Positions 34,661 to 41,266 of a DNA stretch of 64,000 nucleotides are shown here, in pieces. Numbering within the stretch: position 1 is the first letter of the stretch; each line of letters opens with the position of its first letter. The DNA is from JAZBPO01 sp963691775. GTDB lineage: Bacteria; Pseudomonadota; Gammaproteobacteria; Pseudomonadales; Azotimanducaceae. Where the stretch lies: the NCBI GenBank assembly GCA_963691775.1, contig OY829369.1, forward strand, positions 4,154,001 to 4,218,000. The letters run 5' to 3'. A program made the translations under genes and the position numbers. Under the pieces are notes generated by a model that saw only the letters and a list, made by a program, of their open reading frames with translations, did no database searches and was not told the DNA's origin.

Positions 34661-35437
34661 TCAGTACGGGGTGTCGCCGCCGTCAACGTTGATGGCCTGG
34701 CCGCGAATGATCTCGGCGTGATCGGAAAGCAGGAACGCGACAATCCGGCCGACCTCAATGGGTGCGATGCGGCGTCCCATCTGCTCGGAGCCCATGTCCT
34801 CGAGCAGGATGCTCGGGTCCTCGCCCAGGCGCTCTGAAAGCCAGTTGGCCACGCGGCCAAGCATCGGGGTGTCCACGCCGCCCGGACACACGGCATTCAC
34901 GTTGATCCCGACTTCCATCCATTCCGAGGCGAGCGAGCGCGTCATGCTGATCAAGGCAGCCTTGGAGGCGTTGTAGGCGGCCATATTTCGATAGCCGACC
35001 TTGCCGCAGTTCGACGCGACATTGACGATCCGGCCTCCGGAACGCGCTCGCATGGCGGTCACGGCGGCCTGTGCCATCACAAAGGCGCCGGTGGCGTTGA
35101 CGTTGAAGTGGTGCTGCCACTCTTCTGCGGTCGCGTCCTCTGCGGCGTTCATCGAAAGGGTGCCCGCGTTGTTGACCAGGCCATCGAGGCGGCCGAATGC
35201 GTCAAGGGCGGCGTCCACGGCATCTTTCGCTTCCGCCGGGACAGTCACGTTCACGGCGCTGCTTATCGCTCGCGCGCCCTTGGGGTCGAGGCGAACGGCC
35301 GCGTCCTGCGCACCGTCGCCGTCGAGATCGACAAGGAGGACCCGCGCGCCGGCCGCTAGCAGCGCCTCGCCAATCGCAGCGCCGATGGCGCCGGCGGCGC
35401 CGGTGACGAGGAACACGCGATCATTGAGCTCGTACAT
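34661..35437 (-). CDS. SDR-family NAD(P) oxidoreductase
   Basis: A 258-residue classical short-chain dehydrogenase. It has the cofactor motif TGAAGAIG (12-19), an Asp at the end of the second strand (LLVDLDGD) favouring NAD, NNAG in the middle, and the catalytic Ser with Y-N-A-S-K. The C-terminus has INVDGGDTPY, usual for the family. Substrate unknown; a secondary alcohol or ketone partner for the adjacent Baeyer-Villiger monooxygenase is plausible. It starts 16 bp after the CNT transporter gene. Confidence 0.9.
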   Translation of the reverse strand: MYELNDRVFLVTGAAGAIGAAIGEALLAAGARVLLVDLDGDGAQDAAVRLDPKGARAISSAVNVTVPAEAKDAVDAALDAFGRLDGLVNNAGTLSMNAAEDATAEEWQHHFNVNATGAFVMAQAAVTAMRARSGGRIVNVASNCGKVGYRNMAAYNASKAALISMTRSLASEWMEVGINVNAVCPGGVDTPMLGRVANWLSERLGEDPSILLEDMGSEQMGRRIAPIEVGRIVAFLLSDHAEIIRGQAINVDGGDTPY

Positions 35438-35453
35438 CGTCCGGGTCCTGATC

Positions 35454-36653
35454 TCAGAAGAACATGCCAGCGATGCTTGCGGTCAGCAGGGTGACGAGCG
35501 TTCCTCCGATCATGCAGCGCAGACCAGCCCGGGCGATGTCGTCGCGGCGCCCCGGGACGATGGCGCCGATTCCGCCCACCTGCACACCGATGGCGATGAA
35601 GCTGGAAAATCCGCAGAGCGCGAAGGTCGCGATCGCCGTCGAGCGCGCCGATAGCTCGCCCTCGAGGGCCACGAGCTGGCTGTAGGCGAGGAACTCGGTC
35701 AGGAAGATCTTCGTGCCCAGTAGCTGGCCAACGGCGGCGGCGTCTGCGTAGTCGACGCCGATCAGGAAGGCGATCGGTGCGAAGCCCCAGCCGAAGATGC
35801 GTTCGAGGCTCAGCGGTGCATTCGCGACCAGCGGCAAAAGGCCGAGCAGCCAGTTCGCGAGCGCAACGAGGGATACGAACGCGATGAGCATGGCGATCAC
35901 GTTGGCGGCAAGAATGAGACCGTCGGTTGCGCCCTTCGTCAGGGCTTGAAACATGTTTACGCTCTCGGAGGGCAGACGCTCGATGCCCCCCCCGAGCGTG
36001 GCTGGCGTTTCAGTCTCCGGCACCAGCAGTTTGGCAACCGTGAGCGCCCCTGGCGCGGCCATCAGCGAACCGGTCACGAGATAGCCGGCGTCTGCGCCGA
36101 GACCGACGTATACCGCCAGCATGCCGCCACTGATGGTCGCCATGCCGCCCGTCATCATCGCCATGAGCTCGGATCGGGTCATGCTCGCGATATAGGGTTT
36201 CACCAGTAGCGGCGCTTCCGTGTTGCCGATGAATACGTTCGCGCACGCCGCAAGCGCTTCTGCGCCCGACACCGGCAGCAGCCTGCGAACGCCGGCGGCC
36301 ATGGCGCCAACCAGGGCCTGAACGACGCCGAAGTGGTAAAGCAGCGCCATGAGCGTTGAAAAGAAGATGATCGTCGGTGGGATAGAGAAGGCGACGAAGT
36401 GCTCTCGGTAGCCTTCGCCAAAGACAAACGCAGCGCCTGCGGCGGAGGCTTGCACCACCTGATCCACGGCGGCAGCCACGCCCTGAAGGAACGCTCGACC
36501 AGGCGCCGACCAGAGCACCAGCACAGCGATGAGAACCTGAAGCCCCAGGCCGATCGCGACGGGGCGCCAGCGGATGCGCGCACGATCCGTCGACATGAGC
36601 CAGCACAGCCCGACCAGGGCGGCCACGGCAAGGCCAGCGCGGACGACTTCCAT
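35454..36653 (-). CDS. Concentrative nucleoside transporter (CNT/NupC family)
   Basis: A 399-residue inner-membrane protein with 8 to 10 hydrophobic segments. The CNT signature is present as NVFIGNTEAPLLVKPY, and GGMATISGGMLAVYVGLG is another conserved block; VPETETP is in a cytoplasmic loop as usual. It should import nucleosides with protons or sodium. It begins three bases after the stop of the cupin gene and precedes an SDR gene. An adenosine-deaminase-family gene starts 1.3 kb away on the other strand, which fits uptake and use of purine nucleosides. Confidence 0.93.
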   Translation of the reverse strand: MEVVRAGLAVAALVGLCWLMSTDRARIRWRPVAIGLGLQVLIAVLVLWSAPGRAFLQGVAAAVDQVVQASAAGAAFVFGEGYREHFVAFSIPPTIIFFSTLMALLYHFGVVQALVGAMAAGVRRLLPVSGAEALAACANVFIGNTEAPLLVKPYIASMTRSELMAMMTGGMATISGGMLAVYVGLGADAGYLVTGSLMAAPGALTVAKLLVPETETPATLGGGIERLPSESVNMFQALTKGATDGLILAANVIAMLIAFVSLVALANWLLGLLPLVANAPLSLERIFGWGFAPIAFLIGVDYADAAAVGQLLGTKIFLTEFLAYSQLVALEGELSARSTAIATFALCGFSSFIAIGVQVGGIGAIVPGRRDDIARAGLRCMIGGTLVTLLTASIAGMFF

Positions 36654-36656
36654 AGT

Positions 36657-37040
36657 TCAGCTTCCGATCGGGGGGAGGGGGGCGGTTTCGAGCGACTCAT
36701 AGTGATGTGGCGCAAAGCGCGGCGTGCAGATCGCGAGAAAACGCAGCTGTTCGGGGCCAGGGTTGTGAATTCGCTGCGCGGCCCCGGGGGGGATGAGCAC
36801 GCAGTCGCCTACCCTTACGTCAAAGACCTGCTCCCCGTCGATTTCCATCGTCCCGCGTCCGGACTGGATCAGATAGCGTTCGGAGATCGGCAAACGGTGC
36901 AATTGCGTGGTCACGCCGGGTTCGACGGCGCACTCGGCGATGGACACGTCCGGGCTCACGTCGGCGTTCAGATATTCGTAGACCGTGCAGCGTTCCTCTG
37001 TGAGGAACGGCTCGTGAGCGGGTGCGCGATGGTGGGGCAC
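36657..37040 (-). CDS. Cupin-domain protein
   Basis: A 127-residue small single-domain cupin. The motif pair reads GVTTQLHRLPISERYLIQSG (first box) and GDCVLIPPGAAQRIHNPG (second box), with His and Glu ligands largely present. Members bind a metal and act as isomerases, dioxygenases or sensors; role here unknown. The GTG at 37040 is favoured because the upstream in-frame region is Arg-rich and lacks features. It heads the leftward set cupin-transporter-SDR and is divergent from the SDR gene at 37151 with 110 bp between. Confidence 0.75.
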   Translation of the reverse strand: MPHHRAPAHEPFLTEERCTVYEYLNADVSPDVSIAECAVEPGVTTQLHRLPISERYLIQSGRGTMEIDGEQVFDVRVGDCVLIPPGAAQRIHNPGPEQLRFLAICTPRFAPHHYESLETAPLPPIGS

Positions 37041-37150
37041 GGGACGTCGAGTCCTTCGCTGCGATGCGCGCACGCTAGCATGCGCTCCGGGTGCGCGGCG
37101 ATGCGACGGCGCTGCTACCATCCTCGGTCTGCCGCCCGACGAGAACGTTC

Positions 37151-37915
37151 ATGCCGCGTCCCGTGGACCGCCTGCTTGATCTTACCGGCCGTTCGGTGCT
37201 CGTCACGGGCGCCAGCGGCGGTATCGGCGCCGCCATCGCGGGGCGGCTGGTAGAAGCAGGCGCACGCGTTGCGGTGCACTACCGACGGGATGAGGCCGGG
37301 GCCCTGGCACTGTGCGAAACCCTCGGTGAAGCCGCGCTGCCGTTCGGCGGCGATCTTTCCGAGCCCGAGTCAGTAGAGGCGCTGTTCGCGACGCTCGATG
37401 CACGTGGTTTCGGGCTTGATGGTCTCGTGAACAACGCGGCCGATCAGTCCCTTGGCGCGCTCGATGCGCTCACGGCAAGCGCCTGGGACCGGATGCGGGC
37501 GGGGACCCTGGACACTGCATTTCTCGTTTCGCAGGCCGCCACGGCGCGCATGTCCGAAGGCGGCGCAATCGTCAACGTGTCCTCCATCGAAAGCTTTGAT
37601 CCGGCCGTTGCGCATGGCCATTACGCAACCGCGAAGGCCGGTCTGAACATGCTCACGCGAGCCTTCGCGCTTGAGTTCGGCGGCCGAGGGATTCGCGCGA
37701 ACGCGGTTGCACCGGGCCTCGTCGCGCGGCCCGGAATCGCCGAACAATGGCCCGAGGGGGTGGAACGTTGGCAGAGCCGGGCGCCACTCGGGCGCATGGG
37801 GGCCCCCGACGAGGTAGCCGATGCGGTGCTCTTTCTCCTGTCCGACGCCGCGCGTTGGATCAGCGGCAGCGTGCTCACCGTCGATGGTGGCATGACTGCG
37901 CAGGGGCGCTGGTGA
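37151..37915 (+). CDS. SDR-family oxidoreductase
   Basis: A 254-residue short-chain dehydrogenase with TGASGGIG near residue 18, NNAADQ instead of the canonical NNAG, VNVSSIES, and the catalytic H-Y-A-T-A-K. The tail ITVDGG-like segment (VLTVDGGMTAQG) is standard. An Arg after the first strands (VHYRRDE) suggests NADP. Its stop overlaps the GTG start of the adenosine-deaminase-family gene (GTGA), so they are co-translated. Confidence 0.9.
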   Translation: MPRPVDRLLDLTGRSVLVTGASGGIGAAIAGRLVEAGARVAVHYRRDEAGALALCETLGEAALPFGGDLSEPESVEALFATLDARGFGLDGLVNNAADQSLGALDALTASAWDRMRAGTLDTAFLVSQAATARMSEGGAIVNVSSIESFDPAVAHGHYATAKAGLNMLTRAFALEFGGRGIRANAVAPGLVARPGIAEQWPEGVERWQSRAPLGRMGAPDEVADAVLFLLSDAARWISGSVLTVDGGMTAQGRW

Positions 37916-38940
37916 ATCGCACGCTGAAGCGTCATCACTATGCGATCGAGCCGGGGCTGGAAGCCTGGCTGGGCGCCCTGCCGAAAACCGAGACGCACGT
38001 ACATCTCGAGGGCTGCATCGCGCTTGAACAGCTTCAGGAAGTGGACCCGGAGCGCTATGCGGCGCCGCCTCCATTTTGGAGTCCGGAGTTTCGCTTTGCG
38101 GACTTTGCGGCCTTCCAGCGTGAGTTCGACGAATGGATCGTGCCGTTTCACGCCAGCGTTGATCGCTACGCCGAAACCGCTCGACACCTCTTTTCACGCT
38201 GTGCGGCGGAGGGGTGCCGCTACGTAGAAACCAGCTTCCACTTACCCGTGCTTGATCATCTCGACTGCTCTGGCCCGGAGCTGCTTGCGGCGATTCGCGC
38301 TGCGGCACCCGCAGGCCTTGAGGTCAGAGTCGTGGGGGGCATGATGCACGTGGACTATACGCGGCACGGCGCACTGCTGGAGGCGGCGCTTTCCTGGGAC
38401 GACCTCTATGGCATCGACCTGCATGGCCCGGAGGAGCTTCCGGTCGACGTACAGTTCCCGGACTACTGGCGACGTGCCAGGGATGCAGGAAAGGTGACCA
38501 AGGCTCACGCCGGAGAATTTCAGGGTGCGGGGTTCGTCCGCTGGGCCGTTGACGTGCTGGGGGTGCGTCGTATCGAGCACGGGACGCGCGCGATAGAGGA
38601 TCCGGCACTTGTCGAGCAGCTTGCCGCATCCGGCGTGGTGCTCGACATGTGTCCCATTTCGAACGTGAAGCTCGCCGTTGAAGGCGTGCCCGAAATGGCC
38701 GCGCATCCTCTACCGGATCTTCTCGCGGCCGGCGTTGTCGTCACGGTGAGCACCGATGACACGTTTCTGTTCGGCAATACGCTGCTGGAGGAATATGCGG
38801 CGCTCATGACGGTTCACGGGCTTACGGCAGCAGAGATCGGCAAGCTCGTGCGCAACGGGCTTAACGTGGCTGATCTTGACGCGCCAACGCGCGCGGGGCT
38901 CTGCGCTGAGCTCGATGCGCTGATCGCAAAGGGGCCCTAG
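37912..38940 (+). CDS. add: Adenosine deaminase family protein
   Basis: A 342-residue TIM-barrel deaminase. Zinc ligands His29 and His31 lie in HVHLEG. KAHAGEFQG supplies the catalytic His/Glu region, RIEHGTRA the next His, and VSTDDTFLFG the catalytic Asp pair. All key residues of adenosine/AMP deaminases are there. It removes ammonia from adenosine or a related 6-aminopurine; adenine deaminase activity cannot be excluded. Start is the GTG at 37912, overlapping the SDR stop. Together with the nearby CNT transporter it points to purine nucleoside salvage or use as nitrogen source. Confidence 0.88.
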   Translation: MNRTLKRHHYAIEPGLEAWLGALPKTETHVHLEGCIALEQLQEVDPERYAAPPPFWSPEFRFADFAAFQREFDEWIVPFHASVDRYAETARHLFSRCAAEGCRYVETSFHLPVLDHLDCSGPELLAAIRAAAPAGLEVRVVGGMMHVDYTRHGALLEAALSWDDLYGIDLHGPEELPVDVQFPDYWRRARDAGKVTKAHAGEFQGAGFVRWAVDVLGVRRIEHGTRAIEDPALVEQLAASGVVLDMCPISNVKLAVEGVPEMAAHPLPDLLAAGVVVTVSTDDTFLFGNTLLEEYAALMTVHGLTAAEIGKLVRNGLNVADLDAPTRAGLCAELDALIAKGP

Positions 38941-39155
38941 CCGGCCACTCATCTGCAGCTCATGCAACGGACCGCGCCAGCGGCCGGCAGTCTCTCGCCG
39001 TCGGGCAGTCGGATGCCCGGGCTAGTGCCTGATCTCTGGCGCGCACTGCAGGTGTGCTGGATTGCCGAGCCCGGCCTGTCCTTTGGAAAAATCCATGAGG
39101 GACTGGCGGCAGGCGTGTGGCGAGCAGCTCCGCACGAAGGCGAGGCGCCGACGGG

Positions 39156-39572
39156 TCATGTGTCCTCGTGCTTCCCGGGCCCCGGATGGCCCGCGAGAAC
39201 AAGCAGCCCTGCCATGATCGCGAGATTCTTGATGAAGTTCTGTAGCTCGTGGCCAGCATCCGTGCCCTCGTAGCTGTTCCAGAAGTCGTGCATGAACAGA
39301 TTGATGGCAAGGGTCAGCGCGGCGAAGAGCAGCGCGATCCAGCGTGTCTGAAAGCCGATGGCAAGCAGCACTGCTGCACCGATTTGAATGATGATGGTGA
39401 GAACGAGCAGCGGTACCACGAAGGGTACGCCGTGCAGGGTCATGTACTCGGCGGTACCCGCGAAATTCGCGACCTTGGACAGCCCCGGTACGAAAAAGTA
39501 AAGGGCAAGCAGACTGCGGCCAAGATAGTAGGGGCCAGCGTCGCCGATGATCGGCAGGGCGTCATTGCGCAT
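39156..39572 (-). CDS. DoxX-family membrane protein
   Basis: A 138-residue protein with four predicted transmembrane helices. The family start YYLGRSLLALYFFVPGLSK and the middle block IIIQIGAAVLLAIGFQTRW are typical of DoxX/DoxD-like proteins. Some family members take part in redox stress or quinone chemistry, but function is mostly undefined. The ATG at 39572 gives the natural N-terminus; a very long in-frame upstream extension is Arg/Cys-rich and not credible. It is convergent with the deaminase gene over 215 bp with no clear terminator. Confidence 0.85.
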   Translation of the reverse strand: MRNDALPIIGDAGPYYLGRSLLALYFFVPGLSKVANFAGTAEYMTLHGVPFVVPLLVLTIIIQIGAAVLLAIGFQTRWIALLFAALTLAINLFMHDFWNSYEGTDAGHELQNFIKNLAIMAGLLVLAGHPGPGKHEDT

Positions 39573-39877
39573 TGCAGGGTCCTGGTTCGAGTGCTTGGAG
39601 CGCGCATCCTCGCACAGCCGTCGTTCGCGCGCGGAGCGGCGCCCTGCGGCCCCGCTCGGCATGGCCTTACGCGGCGGCGGTGATCGGGCGCACGCGGTGG
39701 GTCGGTGGGTAAGGGGTCGCCTTGCGCGCCCCATGCAGGCATGGTGTTTCCTGCAATGCGGGGGGATGCAGGACGGGCCGAGCTTGACCGTCGGGCTGGA
39801 GCAGAGCGGCTGGGCGTCGAGCACGGAAGCGGTGACAACGAAGCACCGCGCGGCCCGCCGTAACGGGAGCAAGTGCC
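39573..39877. other. 305-bp divergent intergenic region
   Basis: Between the DoxX gene (left) and the acyl-CoA-dehydrogenase-fold gene (right). The most regular element is a 14-bp inverted repeat at 39731-39744 (CCATGC-AG-GCATGG), which could be a small operator. A GGGAGC ribosome binding site precedes the right-hand gene. I see no RNA gene and no coding frame with convincing features. Confidence 0.45.
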
Positions 39878-41035
39878 ATGTCGGATATGGATTTGCTGGA
39901 CGCTGCGCAGACGCTCAGCGACGCCTTTTCGATGCGCAGTGAAGAAATCGAGGCGGCGCGCCGGATACCGCCTGATGTGTCGGCGCAAATGGCAGACGCG
40001 GGCTTTTTCGCCATGGGCGTTCCGTCTGACCTGGGCGGTCGAGAAACGCCGCCACCGATCAGCGCCCGCGTATTCGAGCGCCTCGCGCAGGGCGATGCCG
40101 CGTGTGCATGGGTCGCCTTCATCGGCACCACGGCCGGTACGTCGCTGGCCGCGGTCAGTGAGGATGCAGGGCGGAACATCTTTGCGCGCCCCTCGACGCT
40201 GGTGACGGGCGTCTTCGCCCCGACCGGCGAGGCGCAAGTGGTTGAGGGTGGCTTCCGCGTGACCGGTCGATGGCAATGGGGTTCCGGCAGCGAGAACGCG
40301 CAGTGGATCACCGGGGGCTGCAGGCTCGTGAACAAGGGCGAGCCGCTCTTGGATCGCAAGGGTCGTCCGCGAACCCACGCGTGTTTCTTCAAGGCGGAAG
40401 ATGTGGAGTTCATCGACACCTGGCATAGCTCAGGGCTCTGCGGGACGGGGAGTCTCGATTACTGTGTTCATGACCTCTTCGTGCCCGAGGCGCACGTAGC
40501 GGGCCTTCAAACGCCCGCGCGCCCCGCGGTGCCGCCGCTCTACGCCTTTCCCAGCTTCACCTTTCTCGCGCTGGGGATCGGTGCCGTTTGTCTGGGGACG
40601 GCACGAGCTGCGATTGACGAACTGGTCGAGGTGGCTACCGCGAAAAAGCGCGTAGGCTCCTCCCGGCGCATCGCCGAGGGCGCCTATGCACAGATGCGTC
40701 TGGCCGAGTGCGAGGCGTCGCTCCGGAGCGCTCGGGCCTTCTTCTACGATGCAATTGACGCGGCCTGGGCCGATGCGAGCAGCGGCAAGCGCGTCAGTGT
40801 CGATCAGCGCCGTGAACTTCGTCTTGCGACGACGCACGCGGTTCGTGCCAGTGCGGAGGTGGTCAACCGTATGTACGAGCTCGGAGGAGGCAGTTCGGTC
40901 TACAGCTCATCCAGGCTGCAGCGATGCTTCCGTGATGTTCACGTTGCGACCCAGCACATTATGGTCGCGCCGTCGACGCTGGAGACGGTGGGGCGGCTCT
41001 ATTTCGGCCTCGAGGCGAACACCGCGATGCTCTAG
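39878..41035 (+). CDS. Acyl-CoA-dehydrogenase-fold flavin monooxygenase (HsaA/DszC-like)
   Basis: A 385-residue protein with the acyl-CoA dehydrogenase fold. It resembles the two-component flavin hydroxylases (HsaA, DszC, pigment hydroxylases) more than true dehydrogenases: an early MADAGFFAMGVPSDLGG, GRWQWGSGSENAQW in the beta domain, and SGLCGTGSLDYCVHDLFVP. The C-terminal domain has SSVYSSSRLQRCFRDVHVATQH where dehydrogenases carry the catalytic Glu loop. It should use reduced flavin and oxygen on an aromatic or steroid-like substrate; no reductase partner is adjacent. Confidence 0.85.
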   Translation: MSDMDLLDAAQTLSDAFSMRSEEIEAARRIPPDVSAQMADAGFFAMGVPSDLGGRETPPPISARVFERLAQGDAACAWVAFIGTTAGTSLAAVSEDAGRNIFARPSTLVTGVFAPTGEAQVVEGGFRVTGRWQWGSGSENAQWITGGCRLVNKGEPLLDRKGRPRTHACFFKAEDVEFIDTWHSSGLCGTGSLDYCVHDLFVPEAHVAGLQTPARPAVPPLYAFPSFTFLALGIGAVCLGTARAAIDELVEVATAKKRVGSSRRIAEGAYAQMRLAECEASLRSARAFFYDAIDAAWADASSGKRVSVDQRRELRLATTHAVRASAEVVNRMYELGGGSSVYSSSRLQRCFRDVHVATQHIMVAPSTLETVGRLYFGLEANTAML

Positions 41036-41195
41036 CGCGGCCGCGATGCGGCGCTGGATCAGTGACGAGCGCAGGTCTTTCGCGCTGAAGGATTGTGAAT
41101 CGGAGTCTGCTGCGCTGAGATGCGCGCCGGCCAGCGACGGGTGCTCTTTCTGCGATGAAGTGCGATCGAAGCAGTTCGAGGTCGGAAGGTGGGCG

Positions 41196-41219
41196 CTGCC
41201 CCCGTTGTTCCGGGGGCAG
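41196..41219. terminator. Hairpin, 9-bp perfect stem
   Basis: CTGCCCCCG and CGGGGGCAG flank a TTGTTC loop. It lies between the convergent monooxygenase and TonB receptor genes. There is no U-tract on either strand, so intrinsic termination is not proved; it may act with the adjacent larger hairpin. Confidence 0.45.
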
Positions 41220-41224
41220 AGCAG

Positions 41225-41260
41225 CCGCGCGATCGAAGCCTTGTGGCTCCGATCGCGCGG
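41225..41260 (-). terminator. Long hairpin just downstream of the TonB receptor stop
   Basis: Two 16-base arms, one starting CCGCGCGATCG, around a 4-base loop. In the minus-strand transcript all 16 positions can pair, one as G-U; on the plus strand that position is an A-C mismatch. It begins 6 bases after the TonB receptor stop. Strand asymmetry of the pairing favours a role for the receptor mRNA end. No U-tract follows. Confidence 0.5.
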
Positions 41261-41266
41261 GACGTC

